In this document: positions 16,635 through 25,839 of the stretch, piece after piece | How positions within the stretch are numbered: position 1 is the first letter of the stretch | Layout of the letters: each line of letters begins with the position of its first letter | Assembly: GCF_001667015.1 (NCBI RefSeq) | Contig: NZ_LZIS01000109.1 | Span: 1 to 63,198 of the forward strand | Direction of reading: 5' to 3' | DNA: 63,198 nucleotides | DNA from: Mycobacterium sp. E3198 | GTDB lineage: Bacteria > Actinomycetota > Actinomycetes > Mycobacteriales > Mycobacteriaceae | Made by a program: the position numbers and the translations under genes | Notes under the pieces: generated by a model | What the model was told of the DNA's origin: nothing | Seen by the model: only the letters and a program-made list of their open reading frames with translations | The model's database searches: none

Positions 16635-18077
16635 ATGAACACCGGGACCATCCTCGACGCCGCCGCGACAGGCGACCCGGCCCGGACCGCGCTCATCATC
16701 GACGGGCGCTTCATCAGCTACGGCGACCTGGCGGCGACGGTGCGGCGCTGCGCCGCCGCCCTGGCCGCTCGCGGGGTCGTCGCCGGCCAGCGCGTCGCCG
16801 TCGTCGACAACGGCAGCCTGCTGTCGATCGCGACGGTGCTCGGCGCGGCGCGCATCGGCGCCGCCGCCGCCTTGATGAACCCCGCGCTGACGCCGCCCGA
16901 GCTGCAGGGGCTCATGAAAAACGCCGGCTGCGCCGGCGTGGCGGTCGCGGGGGAGCCGTACGTCGGGCGCCTGCGGGACGCGGGCGCGCCGGGCGTGCTG
17001 ACGGAGTCCGACCTCCCCGAGGAGGGGCCCGACCCGGCGCCGCCCGCCGGCGACGCCGCCGACCGGGACGCCCTCGTGCTGTTCACCAGCGGCACGACCG
17101 GGCTGCCCAAGGCCGTCGGCATCACGGGCCGGCGGCTGACCGCCCGGATCACGGGAATGGCGGCGCCCTTCCGGGCCGGAGCCAAACCCGCGCTGGGGAT
17201 GATGTGCGTCCCGTTTTTCCATGTCGGTGGCGCGCTGGGCACGCTCGGCGGTCTGTACTCGGGCAACACCTCGGTGGTGCAGCCACGCTTCGACGCCGGC
17301 GAATGGCTGCGCCTGGTGGCGGAGCACCGGGTGGCGACCACCTTCATGGTGCCGACGATGCTGCAGCGCATCCTCGACCACCCGGACTTCCCGCACACCG
17401 ATCTGACGTCCTTGGTCGCCATCGCGTATGGGGCCGCCGCCGCGCCGATCGCGCTGGTGCGCAGGGCGATGGCCGCGCTACCGCACGTCGCGTTCGCCAA
17501 CGTGTTCGGCCAGACCGAGACGCTCGGGGCGTACACGACCCTGCTGCCCGGTGATCACCGGGACCCGGCCCGGACGGGTTCGGTCGGCCGCCCGCTGCCC
17601 GGGGTGGAGGTGCGCGTGGTCGACCCGGCCACCGGCAACGACGTTGCGCGCGGAGCGGTGGGGGAGCTGTGGGTGAACACCACCCAGAACGTGACCGAAG
17701 GCTGGCTGCGCACCGGCGATCTCGCCCGCCAAGATGCGGACGGCTACATCTTCCCGTCCGGCCGGCTCAGCGACACCATCAACCGGGGTGGCGAGAAGTT
17801 CGGGCCGGTCGAGGTCGAGGAGGCGTTGCGGTCCCACCCCGCGGTCAGCGACGTCGCGGTCGCCGGGCTCGCCGACGAGGAGCTCGGCCAACGGGTCGGG
17901 GCGGCCGTAGTGGCTTGCGCCCCAGTGACACTCGAGCAGTTGCGGGCGCACTGCCGCGAGCTGATCGCCTACTTCAAGCTGCCCGAGCAGCTGGCGATCG
18001 TCGAAGAGATTCCCTACAACGCGACCGGCAAAGTGAGCCGCCGCCAGATCGCCGCGCTCATCGTGCACGAGACCTGA
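16635..18077 (+). CDS. Acyl-CoA synthetase/AMP-dependent ligase
   Basis: 480 residues, rather short for FadD, of the ANL superfamily. It activates a carboxylic acid as acyl-AMP then thioester. Motifs in order: LFTSGTTGLPKAVG (P-loop, near 150), YGAAAAPIALV, FGQTETLGAY, TGDLARQDADGYIFPSGR (hinge region), NRGGEKFGPVEVEEAL and the catalytic lysine in NATGKVSRRQ. It starts 9 bases after copy 1 of the EthD/NIPSNAP-like protein and is followed by copy 2, so all three probably form one operon. This setting suggests a dedicated CoA ligase for the compound handled by the flanking proteins. Confidence 0.88.
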   Translation: MNTGTILDAAATGDPARTALIIDGRFISYGDLAATVRRCAAALAARGVVAGQRVAVVDNGSLLSIATVLGAARIGAAAALMNPALTPPELQGLMKNAGCAGVAVAGEPYVGRLRDAGAPGVLTESDLPEEGPDPAPPAGDAADRDALVLFTSGTTGLPKAVGITGRRLTARITGMAAPFRAGAKPALGMMCVPFFHVGGALGTLGGLYSGNTSVVQPRFDAGEWLRLVAEHRVATTFMVPTMLQRILDHPDFPHTDLTSLVAIAYGAAAAPIALVRRAMAALPHVAFANVFGQTETLGAYTTLLPGDHRDPARTGSVGRPLPGVEVRVVDPATGNDVARGAVGELWVNTTQNVTEGWLRTGDLARQDADGYIFPSGRLSDTINRGGEKFGPVEVEEALRSHPAVSDVAVAGLADEELGQRVGAAVVACAPVTLEQLRAHCRELIAYFKLPEQLAIVEEIPYNATGKVSRRQIAALIVHET

Positions 18078-18105
18078 CCTAACACCTGAAAACCCGGGAG
18101 TGCCA

Positions 18106-18819
18106 GTGCTGTTTCTTCACGAGACCCACAAGGTGGTGGGCGCGCGGCAGGACGAATTCGAAGCCGCCTACCGCGACGGCTGGATGCCCACGCTGGCCGG
18201 CGAGGACAGCGCGCGGCTGCTCTGGTACACCAACCACGCCCACGGCAGCGGGGCGTCCTACAACGTCGTCACCATCACCGGGATCAGCGACGGCGCGGCC
18301 TGGGAAAGCCTGGCCCGCCGGGCCCAGACCGGGGACCTTCGCCCGTGGATGCGCGAACTGGACAACCTCCGCCACGAGGTGACGGGCAAGCTGCTGCTGC
18401 CGGTCGCGTGGTCGCCGCTGCAGACCGTCGACCTGGCCGGCGTGCCCACCACCGTCCAGACCCACCCACTGACCATGTTCATGGAGGACACCGGCTGGCC
18501 CCATGCGCCCTTGGACGACTACATCCGCTCCTGGGACGAGATCTACTACCGGCCGCTGTCGCAGGCGCCGGCCCGGATGCGCATCCTCGACATCCAGGCG
18601 TGCTTCCAGGTGGCCCACGGCAGCTCTCGTCGTCGAGAAGCCATGCTGTGGCAGAAGATTGACGACTCCAACAACTACGCGGCCCTCGTCCATCTGCTCA
18701 CCAAGGAGGTCCCGGCCGAGCATCGGGCGCCGGGCAGCTACATGTTCGAAGCGCTGAAGTTCCGCGATCAGTGGCAGAGCCGGCTGCTGCGGACGTCGGA
18801 CTGGTCACCCCTGTACTGA
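18106..18819 (+). CDS. Duplicated dimeric alpha-beta barrel (EthD/NIPSNAP-like) protein, copy 2
   Basis: 237 residues and a clear homologue of the protein at 15928: HETHKVVGARQDEFEAAYRD, LLWYTNHAHGSGASYNVVT, TMFMEDTGWP and the shared end SRLLRTSDWSPLY. GGGAG 5 nt before GTG 18106 gives the same VLF start as copy 1; a GTG at 18100 overlaps that site and is less likely. Most difference lies in the second half (copy 1 FEEYIDRCGDVYARSL, copy 2 LDDYIRSWDEIYYRPL). Two homologues flanking one ligase suggest a hetero-oligomer or two successive steps. Confidence 0.65.
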   Translation: MLFLHETHKVVGARQDEFEAAYRDGWMPTLAGEDSARLLWYTNHAHGSGASYNVVTITGISDGAAWESLARRAQTGDLRPWMRELDNLRHEVTGKLLLPVAWSPLQTVDLAGVPTTVQTHPLTMFMEDTGWPHAPLDDYIRSWDEIYYRPLSQAPARMRILDIQACFQVAHGSSRRREAMLWQKIDDSNNYAALVHLLTKEVPAEHRAPGSYMFEALKFRDQWQSRLLRTSDWSPLY

Positions 18820-18860
18820 GCCGGGCGCCCGGGGCTGCTGACGATGTGAGCAAGCGCCCG

Positions 18861-19718
18861 TCACGGCTTGCACGCCGGCTCCAGCGGCAGCACCGGCCCG
18901 CCCGATTGCAGGGACAGCAGATACAGGTAGGTCGCCAGCGAATGTTCGCATAGCACCGAGTATTTCACCAGCACCTTCGGCGGCAGCGGCACCAGCCGAA
19001 TCGGGTTCAGGTCGTGGCGCGTGAGGACGTGCTCGTAGCCGAAGGGCGGCGGCAGCGCGGGGACGACGTCCAGCCGGTTCGCGACGCGGTAGGAGTTCTT
19101 GACCACCTGGTCAAAGGTGCTGGCGAACAGCGAATCCCCAACGCGGGGACTGGCATAGGTGTAGACGGCCGGGTCGGTGAATGCCGTGTTGGCCGCGACG
19201 TCGAGGGCAAGCAGCGTCGCCAGGGCCCCGCCCAGGCTGTACCCGCAGATCGTGACGACACCGACGGGTTGCGAAAAAGGAAGCGTTGCAAGCGCTTTGA
19301 CGACAGTCGGCGCCCCCGGTTCGGTGCCCGTCCGCAGGGACTGGTACATGTCGGTGAAGCCGTCTTCCGTGCGGCCGGCGCCGGTCAGGAAGGGGCAGGG
19401 CACCTGGAGAAAATCGGCGTCGTGAATCCATTCCAGCGTCCCCTCGGTGCCGCGGAGCGCGATCGCCACATCGCCGGTCTTGTCCCGCTGGCAGATCAGT
19501 CCGATGGACACCTCGGCGTCGGCCCGGCCCGGGTTCATGTCGGTCGCAAGGTCATTGGCGTAGATCGTCGTGACCACGGTGTAGTCGATGCCGCCGGCGG
19601 TCAGCGTCTGGCCGGCCCGGTTGGTCAGATCGCCCGGCGGCGTCGCGTAGGTGGCGTTGACGAGTTGGCCGAATTCGATTGCCTTCGCTGCGTCGAACGC
19701 CGGCGGGGTCGAAGGCAT
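18861..19718 (-). CDS. Class 3 (Rhizopus-type) lipase family protein
   Basis: 285-residue alpha/beta hydrolase. The nucleophile elbow is GYSLGG with Ser161. The class 3 motif NRLDVVPALPP supplies Asp217, and CEHSLATYL supplies the catalytic His259. An oxyanion strand VAIALRGTEG lies near 84-93. No signal peptide is obvious, though the protein has several Cys residues. Its ATG overlaps the stop of the LppC gene (TGATG), so it is coupled to a lipoprotein gene. It likely hydrolyses acylglycerols or other esters. This gene is not beside lppC in H37Rv as I recall. Confidence 0.87.
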   Translation of the reverse strand: MPSTPPAFDAAKAIEFGQLVNATYATPPGDLTNRAGQTLTAGGIDYTVVTTIYANDLATDMNPGRADAEVSIGLICQRDKTGDVAIALRGTEGTLEWIHDADFLQVPCPFLTGAGRTEDGFTDMYQSLRTGTEPGAPTVVKALATLPFSQPVGVVTICGYSLGGALATLLALDVAANTAFTDPAVYTYASPRVGDSLFASTFDQVVKNSYRVANRLDVVPALPPPFGYEHVLTRHDLNPIRLVPLPPKVLVKYSVLCEHSLATYLYLLSLQSGGPVLPLEPACKP

Positions 19719-20332
19719 CAGCCCGCGAACGTCCCGGTGAACTGCGCCCGTCCGTGTCCGGCTGAGGCCTGTGTTATCGCCTGCGCCGCTTGCGCGCCGG
19801 CAAGCGCCGGCGGGAGCTCGAAGGTGGCGGGGAGTTGATACAGGGTGAACCTATAGTGGTGCACTCCGGTGCCCGCGGGTGGGCACGGCCCGCTGTAGGA
19901 GGCCCGTCCACCCGAGTTCGGCAGGCTGGTACCTCCGGCGGGAGTCTGACCGTCCGCCGTACTGCCGGGCCCCTGAGGGATGCCGACAACGATCCAGTGG
20001 ATATACAGTCCGCCCACTGCGTCCGGGTCGTCGACGACGAGCGCCGCGCCCAACGGCGCCGACCACGTCAAGGGCGGCGCGACGTCGGCCCCCTTGCAGG
20101 TGTACTGCACGGGAATCGGAGCGCCGTCGGCAAACGCCGGACTGCTGATGGTCACGGGTCCGGTGCCCGGCGCCTGCGCGACGGTGCGACCCAGGGTGGT
20201 CACCTTCGGCGTCGACGAACCCGTCTCGCGGCTGCCACCCTTGCCGCCGCAGCCCGGCAGCGCCGCCAGAAGCACCAGAGCGGCGCCGACCGATGCGATG
20301 CGGTGAAACGTGCTCGCCGGTATCGATTCCAT
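19718..20332 (-). CDS. lppC: Lipoprotein LppC, PEBP/YbhB family
   Basis: 204 residues. The signal sequence ends at a lipobox (LAALPGC, Cys28), followed by a Ser/Thr-rich linker. The phosphatidylethanolamine-binding-protein domain has [18 protein letters not shown], the DPDA...HWIVVGIP region and [21 protein letters not shown], the standard YbhB/YbcL signature. Expected to be anchored on the outer face of the membrane. By position it is Rv1911c; the neighbouring paralogue Rv1910c of M. tuberculosis is not seen here. It heads a two-gene unit with the lipase. Confidence 0.88.
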   Translation of the reverse strand: MESIPASTFHRIASVGAALVLLAALPGCGGKGGSRETGSSTPKVTTLGRTVAQAPGTGPVTISSPAFADGAPIPVQYTCKGADVAPPLTWSAPLGAALVVDDPDAVGGLYIHWIVVGIPQGPGSTADGQTPAGGTSLPNSGGRASYSGPCPPAGTGVHHYRFTLYQLPATFELPPALAGAQAAQAITQASAGHGRAQFTGTFAG

Positions 20333-20370
20333 ACAGGACAGTCTCGCTCCGGAGGCACGGGTTCCGGAAG

Positions 20371-20814
20371 CTACTTGCCGCCCTTGACTTCGAGCACGCG
20401 CTTGCGCAGGCCGTCGGTCGCCGTTTCCATCAGCCCCTTGGCGCCCCGTTTGACGAGGAATCCCGGGACCGGGACGGACAAGTCGACGGTGAGGTCGAAG
20501 CGCACCCGGGTGGAATCGCCATCGGGCGTCAGCGTGTAACGGCCCTCCTGCGCGCGTTGCTGCTTCGAGCTTTCCAGCGTCCAGCCCACGCCGTCGTCGT
20601 GGACGGAATAGTCGAGGACCTGCTCATCGCTGACGCCCACGATCTTCACCGTCTGCCGCGATTTGCTCGGATGGCCCTCGTCGTCGCGCTCGAGGATTTC
20701 AACCTTCTTGTGAAACGACGACCACTCGGTCAACGACTCGAGGTCGAACAGCACGTCCATGATCTCGTCCGGGGTCGCGTCGATGACGACTTCGCGGGAA
20801 TCGGTGATAGCCAT
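20371..20814 (-). CDS. SRPBCC (polyketide cyclase/dehydrase-like) protein
   Basis: 147 residues with a helix-grip fold pattern: [32 protein letters not shown] at the start (given here as start and length only), [20 protein letters not shown], and the C-terminal long helix [17 protein letters not shown]. It resembles the small Rv0854/Rv0857 group of mycobacterial lipid-binding SRPBCC proteins. It is a single gene between lppC and the fadB5 remnant on the same strand. Ligand unknown. Confidence 0.8.
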   Translation of the reverse strand: MAITDSREVVIDATPDEIMDVLFDLESLTEWSSFHKKVEILERDDEGHPSKSRQTVKIVGVSDEQVLDYSVHDDGVGWTLESSKQQRAQEGRYTLTPDGDSTRVRFDLTVDLSVPVPGFLVKRGAKGLMETATDGLRKRVLEVKGGK

Positions 20815-20850
20815 AACGGATTAAATAGCCACTGCCGCCGTGGCGAAAAC

Positions 20851-21856
20851 TCACGGCACCAGGACGACCTTGCCGACGTTCTCCCGCGCCGCCAGGATGC
20901 GATGGGCCTCGGGCGCCTCGGCGAACGGGACCGCCGCGTGCACGACGGGGGCGATCGTCCCGTCGTCGAGGGCCTTGGCCAGGGGAGTGATCCAGGGCTC
21001 GAGCGTGCCGCGATCGTCCCACAGCCGCAGCATGTTGAGGCCGATCACGGCCTTCGACTCCGAGAGCTGATCGAGCAGGTTGAACCCGCGCAGCATCGCC
21101 AGCGCGTGCGGCGCGGCCGCGCGCAGCGACCGCTTCTCCCCGTGCTGCATCGCCGAAACCCCGTAACCCACCAGCCTTCCGCCCGGGCGCAGCAGGGCAT
21201 ACGACCGGCGCAGCGACGTGCCGCCCAGCGCGTCGAGCACCACGTCGTACGGGCCGAGCCCCTTCCACCAGCCGTCGCGGCGATAGTCGATCGCCCGGTC
21301 CACGCCCAGCTCGGCCAACTTCGCGTGCTTGGCCGGCGAGGCGGTGCCGTGCACGTCGGCCCCCGCGGCCGTCGCGAACTGCACCGCGGCGATGCCGACG
21401 CCGCCGGCGGCGGCGTGCACCAGGACCCGCTCACCGGCGCGCAGCGAGCCGTAACCGTGCAGCGCGGCCCAGGCTGGTCGCGTAGTTGACGGGAACCGCC
21501 GCGCCCTGTTCGAAGCTCAACGCGTCGGGGAGCCGTACGGAATCGTTCGCCGCGACATTGACAACCTCGGCGTAGCCACCGAATCGCGTGCCGGCCAGCA
21601 CCCGTTCGCCGACGCGCCCGGCGTCGACACCGTCGCCGACCGCGTCGACCGTCCCGGCGACTTCGTAGCCGACCACCGCGGGCAATTTCGGGGCGTCGGG
21701 GTACATGCCGACGCGGGCGAGGTGGTCGGCGAAGTTCACCCCTGCGGCGCGCACGGCGACCCGCAGCTGGCCCGGACCCGGCGGCGGCGGGTCGGGCCGC
21801 TGCTCGACCCGCAAGACGGAGGGATCGCCGTGCTTGGGGATGACGATTGCGCGCAT
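20851..21856 (-). pseudogene. fadB5: Frameshifted quinone oxidoreductase-like dehydrogenase (fadB5)
   Basis: Two frames together make one zinc-less MDR-family NADPH:quinone oxidoreductase. The first (ATG 21856, GGAGGAA upstream) gives MRAIVIPKHGDPSVLRVEQ through VPVNYAT. The second continues with AWAALHGYGSLRAGERVLVH, the Rossmann motif AAAGGVGIAAVQ and a normal C terminus ENVGKVVLVP at 20851. The switch is a single extra base near 21475 (minus-strand ACC-A-GCC where ACC-GCC would read through). By position it is Rv1912c. Either the gene is recently inactivated or this is a base-calling error; no other disruption is seen. Confidence 0.85.
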
Positions 21857-21876
21857 CGTGGTTCCTCCTCGAGGGC

Positions 21877-22299
21877 TCAAGCCTGCGTTGCGGCGCCGGA
21901 CAGCCGGGGGAGAACGACGTCGCGCCAACCGGGGCCCATGCGGTCGAAGGCCTCGGCCATCCTTTTGTCATTGAGGTCAAAACCGCTGTGCTCCAGGAAC
22001 ACTCGGGTTCCGACCCCTTCCGGCTCCAGGCGCCAGGTCAGCGTCCAGGCCGCAGTGAAGGTATAGACGAAGCGGCGCGGGGGATCCACCTCGAGCACCT
22101 TGCACGGTTGCCTGCCGTAGCCGGGCATGTCCAGGGTGAACTCGTGGCCGACGACGGCGGCCACGTTCCCCTCGGCCCACCACCGTCGCATCAGCTCCGG
22201 TTCGGTCAGCAGCCGCCACACCTTCGCCGGTGGTGCGGCAACGAATTGGTCGACCCGGATAATGGCGGGCGCCTTTCCCGCTATGGGTGTTTCGGTCAT
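21877..22299 (-). CDS. AHSA1-type SRPBCC protein
   Basis: 140 residues starting MTETPIAGKAPAIIRVDQFV. The AHSA1 pattern is plain: PPAKVWRLLTEPELMRRWWAEG and VDPPRRFVYTFTAAWTLTW. Its ATG overlaps the stop of the ArsR regulator gene by 4 bases (ATGA), the very common ArsR-AHSA1 pairing in actinobacteria. The protein may bind a small hydrophobic ligand linked to the regulator's signal. Confidence 0.87.
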   Translation of the reverse strand: MTETPIAGKAPAIIRVDQFVAAPPAKVWRLLTEPELMRRWWAEGNVAAVVGHEFTLDMPGYGRQPCKVLEVDPPRRFVYTFTAAWTLTWRLEPEGVGTRVFLEHSGFDLNDKRMAEAFDRMGPGWRDVVLPRLSGAATQA

Positions 22300-22610
22300 T
22301 CCAGCTCCTGCGCTTCCTGGGCGAGGCCGGCCAGCCGGGCGCGCCAGAATTTCTCGAACGGGTGCAGCCACTCACCGAGTTGGGCCAGCGGCTCCGCGGT
22401 CAGGCGGTAGATGCGCCGGCGGCCTTGCGGCTCGTCGGCCACCAGCCCGGCGTCGCGCAACACCCTGAGGTGCTCGGCGACGGCCGGGCGGCTGAGCTCG
22501 AACCGGTCGCTGAGTTCGCCCGCGGACAGCGGCCGCGCGGTGAGGAGCTCCAGCAACTCCCGGCGCACCGGGTTCGCCAGGGCGACAAAGACGCGATCGG
22601 CCGTGGCCAC
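22296..22610 (-). CDS. ArsR/SmtB-family transcriptional regulator
   Basis: 104 residues from GTG 22610 (VATADRVFVALANPVRRELLELL). The winged helix-turn-helix spans residues 10-80: LSAGELSDRFELSRPAVAEHL with recognition helix, then GRRRIYRLTAEPL as the wing. No ArsR-type metal-binding cysteines are present, so it belongs to the metal-independent class often paired with AHSA1 proteins. It heads a two-gene operon and diverges from the MBL-fold gene across a 20-bp inverted repeat that is a likely autoregulatory operator. Confidence 0.87.
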   Translation of the reverse strand: MATADRVFVALANPVRRELLELLTARPLSAGELSDRFELSRPAVAEHLRVLRDAGLVADEPQGRRRIYRLTAEPLAQLGEWLHPFEKFWRARLAGLAQEAQELE

Positions 22611-22621
22611 CCCGCCAAGAT

Positions 22622-22641
22622 ATGTCGGGCATTTCCGACAT
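22622..22641. promoter_or_regulatory. Inverted-repeat operator between arsR and the MBL gene
   Basis: ATGTCGG-gcattt-CCGACAT is a perfect 7-bp inverted repeat with a 6-nt spacer, 12 bases upstream of the ArsR start. The overlapping palindrome GACATGTC (22637-22644) and a third CCGAC half at 22653-22657 extend the site. Position and symmetry fit ArsR binding that controls both divergent genes. Confidence 0.6.
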
Positions 22642-22683
22642 GTCAACTTTTTCCGACGTGTCCCGCCGCGCCCGCGCTGCGGC

Positions 22684-22689
22684 TACCGT
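22684..22689 (+). promoter_or_regulatory. -10 box of leaderless MBL-hydrolase promoter
   Basis: TACCGT is 7 nt before GTG 22697, matching the leaderless pattern and supporting that start rather than the ATG at 22622. Confidence 0.45.
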
Positions 22690-22696
22690 CCTTTGT

Positions 22697-23413
22697 GTGC
22701 ACTTCGCGTGGGAGCGGCTGACCGACTCGGTCCACCGCTGCCGGCTGGCGTTCTGCGACGTCACGATCGGGCTGGTGCGCGGCAGCGGCGGAGCGCTGAT
22801 CATCGACACCGGCACCACCCTCGCCGAAGCCGCGGCGATCGAGGCCGACGCACGTCAAGTCACGGGGCGCCGGGTGACCCACGTTGTGCTGACCCACCAA
22901 CACTTCGACCATGTCCTGGGTTCGTCGGCGTTCGGCGCTGCCGAAATCCATTGCGCGCCCGAAGTTGTCGAATACCTGTCGTCGGCGACCGACCGCCTTC
23001 GCGAACACGCGCTGAGCTACGGCGCGCAGGCCGCCGAAGTCGATCGCGCGATTTCGGCGTTGCGGCCGCCCCGGCGCGGGCGCTACAACGCCGCGATCGA
23101 CCTCGGCGATCGCACCGTCACGGTGACGCACGTGGGGCGCGGCCACACGACCGCGGACCTGGTCGTGGTGGTGCCCGCCCGGGACGGCGAAGACGAGCCG
23201 GTCGTGGTGTTCACCGGCGACCTGGTCGAGGAATCGGCCGACCCGTACATCGACGCCGATTCCGACCTGGCGGCCTGGCCGGCAACGCTGGATCGGCTGC
23301 TCGCCATCGGCGGCCCCCAGGCCCGCTATGTCCCGGGGCACGGGCGGGTCGTCGACGCGGAGTTCATCCGCCGGCAGCGGGATTGGTTGCGTGCCCGCGG
23401 CGGGCCGCGCTGA
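22697..23413 (+). CDS. Metallo-beta-lactamase-fold hydrolase
   Basis: 238 residues from GTG 22697. The zinc motif HQHFDH (HxHxDH) follows VTHVVLT; later metal ligands are in THVGRGHTTADL and FTGDLVEE, and the final His in VPGHGRVVD. This is the glyoxalase II-like branch, hydrolysing thioesters, lactones or similar. By position it is Rv1913. Divergent transcription from the ArsR-AHSA1 pair across an inverted repeat suggests common regulation. Substrate unknown. Confidence 0.88.
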   Translation: MHFAWERLTDSVHRCRLAFCDVTIGLVRGSGGALIIDTGTTLAEAAAIEADARQVTGRRVTHVVLTHQHFDHVLGSSAFGAAEIHCAPEVVEYLSSATDRLREHALSYGAQAAEVDRAISALRPPRRGRYNAAIDLGDRTVTVTHVGRGHTTADLVVVVPARDGEDEPVVVFTGDLVEESADPYIDADSDLAAWPATLDRLLAIGGPQARYVPGHGRVVDAEFIRRQRDWLRARGGPR

Positions 23414-23533
23414 CGGACCCGCCGGCACGGCACGGCAACGGTTTCGGCTCGGGACCATTGACCCCTGATTGAACCGCCTGCTCCGGGGATAAACTCACCT
23501 GCAGCGGAAATCGTGAAGAGGAGCGTAAACCCC

Positions 23534-25822
23534 ATGGCCATCATCGAGACGGACACACCGGTCCGCACGCCGTTCGAGCACGACGTCGAGGCTACGCAGC
23601 GATACTTCGAAGGTTCGCGCTTCGCCGGGATCACCCGCCTGTACACGGCCCGCCAGGTCGCCGAGCAGCGCGGCACCATCCCGACCGACTACCCCGTGGC
23701 GCGCGAAGCGGCGGCGGCGTTCTACGACCGGCTGCGCGAACTCTTCGCGGCCAAGAAGAGCATCACGACGTTCGGTCCCTATTCGCCCGGCCAGGCGGTG
23801 AGCATGAAGCGGATGGGCATCGAGGCCATCTACCTCGGCGGGTGGGCGACCTCGGCGAAGGGCTCCACCACCGAGGACCCCGGGCCCGACCTCGCGAGCT
23901 ACCCGCTCAGCCAGGTGCCCGACGATGCGGCGGTGCTGGTGCGCGCCCTGCTGACGGCGGACCGCAATCAGCAGTACCAGCGTCTGCAGATGAGCGAACA
24001 GAAGCGCGCCGCCGCCAAGGAGTACGACTTCCGGCCGTTCATCATCGCCGACGCCGACACCGGCCATGGCGGTGACCCGCACGTGCGCAACCTGATCCGC
24101 CGCTTCGTCGAGGTCGGTGTGCCGGGGTATCACATCGAAGACCAGCGCCCCGGCACCAAGAAGTGCGGCCATCAAGGCGGCAAGGTCCTGGTGCCGTCGG
24201 ACGAACAGATCAAGCGCCTCAACGCGGCCCGGTTCCAGCTCGACGTCATGCGGGTGCCCGGCATCATCGTCGCGCGCACCGACGCCGAGGCGGCCAACCT
24301 GCTGGACAGCCGCGCCGACGAGCGCGACCAGCCGTTCCTGCTGGGCGTCACCAACCTCGACATTCCTTCTTACAAGGCGTGCTTTTTGGCGATGGTGCGC
24401 CGCTTCTACGAACTGGGCGTCAAGGACCTCAACGGTCACCTTCTCTACGCGCTTCCCGAAGGCGAATACGCCGCGGCCACCGCGTGGCTGGAGCGCCAGG
24501 GCATCCAAAGCCTGATCTCCGACGCGGTGAATGCGTTGCGCGAGAACGGAAGCCAATCGATCGACGACCTCTTCGACCAGGTCGAGTCGCGGTTCATTGC
24601 CGCCTGGGAGGACGACGCGGGGCTGATGACCTACGGCGAGGCCGTGGCCGACGTGCTCGACTTCGACGCCAGCGAGGGCGAGCCGCGCGAGATGGGCTCC
24701 GACGAGTGGCGCGCCTTCGCCGCGCGCGCCTCGCTCTACGCCGCCCGGGCGAAGGCGAAGGAGTTGGGCGTCAACCCCGGTTGGGATTGCGAGCTGGCGA
24801 AGACCCCCGAGGGCTACTACCAGATCCGCGGCGGCATCCCGTACGCGATCGCCAAGTCATTGGCGGCGGCGCCGTTCGCCGACATCCTCTGGATGGAGAC
24901 GAAGACCGCGGATCTGGCCGACGCCAAGCAGTTCGCCGACGCCATCCACGCCGAGTTCCCCGACCAGATGCTGGCCTACAACCTGTCGCCGTCGTTCAAC
25001 TGGGACACCACCGGCATGACCGACGAGCAGATGAAGGAGTTCCCCGAAGAGCTCGGCAAGATGGGATTCGTCTTCAACTTCATCACCTACGGCGGACACC
25101 AGATCGACGGCGTCGCCGCCGAGGAGTTCGCCACCGCGCTGCGGCAGGACGGCATGCTGGCGCTGGCCCGGCTGCAGCGCAAGATGCGCCTGGTCGAATC
25201 CCCTTACCGCACACCGCAAACCCTGGTCGGCGGCCCGCGCAGCGATGCGGCTTTGACCGCGTCCTCGGGCCGGACCGCCACCACCAAGGCGATGGGCGAG
25301 GGTTCGACCCAGCACCAGCACCTGGTGCAGACCGAGGTGCCCAAGAAGCTGCTCGAGGAGTGGCTGGCGATGTGGAGCGAGTACTACCAGCTGGGCGAGA
25401 AGCTGCGCGTGCAGCTGCGCCCGCGCCGGGCCGGCTCGGACGTGCTCGAGCTCGGCATCTACGGCGACGGCGAGGAGCAGCTGGCGAACGTCGTCGTCGA
25501 CCCGATCAAGGACCGGCACGGCCGCAGCATCCTTCAGGTGCGCGACCAGAACACCTTCGCCGAGAAGCTGCGGCAGAAGCGGCTGATGACCTTGATCCAC
25601 CTGTGGCTGGTGCACCGCTTCAAGGCCGACGCGGTGATCTACGTGACGCCGACCGAGGACAACCTCTATCAGACGTCGAAGATGAAGTCCCACGGCATCT
25701 TCAGCGAGGTCTATCAGGAGGTCGGCGAGATCATCGTCGCCGAGGTGAACCGCCCGCGCATCAGCGAGCTGCTGACGCCCGACCGCGTGGCACTGCGGAA
25801 GCTGATCACCAAGGAGGGTTAG
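23534..25822 (+). CDS. aceA: Isocitrate lyase 2, full length
   Basis: 762 residues. It cleaves isocitrate to succinate and glyoxylate (and probably 2-methylisocitrate), needed for growth on fatty acids. The active-site loop is [10 protein letters not shown] with Cys211, and [17 protein letters not shown] and [12 protein letters not shown] are conserved. The C-terminal extra domain ([14 protein letters not shown] onward) is characteristic of the ICL2 class. GAGGAG about 11 nt upstream supports ATG 23534. In M. tuberculosis H37Rv the gene is split into aceAa/aceAb (Rv1915/Rv1916); here it is a single uninterrupted frame. Confidence 0.96.
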   Translation: MAIIETDTPVRTPFEHDVEATQRYFEGSRFAGITRLYTARQVAEQRGTIPTDYPVAREAAAAFYDRLRELFAAKKSITTFGPYSPGQAVSMKRMGIEAIYLGGWATSAKGSTTEDPGPDLASYPLSQVPDDAAVLVRALLTADRNQQYQRLQMSEQKRAAAKEYDFRPFIIADADTGHGGDPHVRNLIRRFVEVGVPGYHIEDQRPGTKKCGHQGGKVLVPSDEQIKRLNAARFQLDVMRVPGIIVARTDAEAANLLDSRADERDQPFLLGVTNLDIPSYKACFLAMVRRFYELGVKDLNGHLLYALPEGEYAAATAWLERQGIQSLISDAVNALRENGSQSIDDLFDQVESRFIAAWEDDAGLMTYGEAVADVLDFDASEGEPREMGSDEWRAFAARASLYAARAKAKELGVNPGWDCELAKTPEGYYQIRGGIPYAIAKSLAAAPFADILWMETKTADLADAKQFADAIHAEFPDQMLAYNLSPSFNWDTTGMTDEQMKEFPEELGKMGFVFNFITYGGHQIDGVAAEEFATALRQDGMLALARLQRKMRLVESPYRTPQTLVGGPRSDAALTASSGRTATTKAMGEGSTQHQHLVQTEVPKKLLEEWLAMWSEYYQLGEKLRVQLRPRRAGSDVLELGIYGDGEEQLANVVVDPIKDRHGRSILQVRDQNTFAEKLRQKRLMTLIHLWLVHRFKADAVIYVTPTEDNLYQTSKMKSHGIFSEVYQEVGEIIVAEVNRPRISELLTPDRVALRKLITKEG

Positions 25823-25839
25823 GTCGCCGCCCTGGCCGG

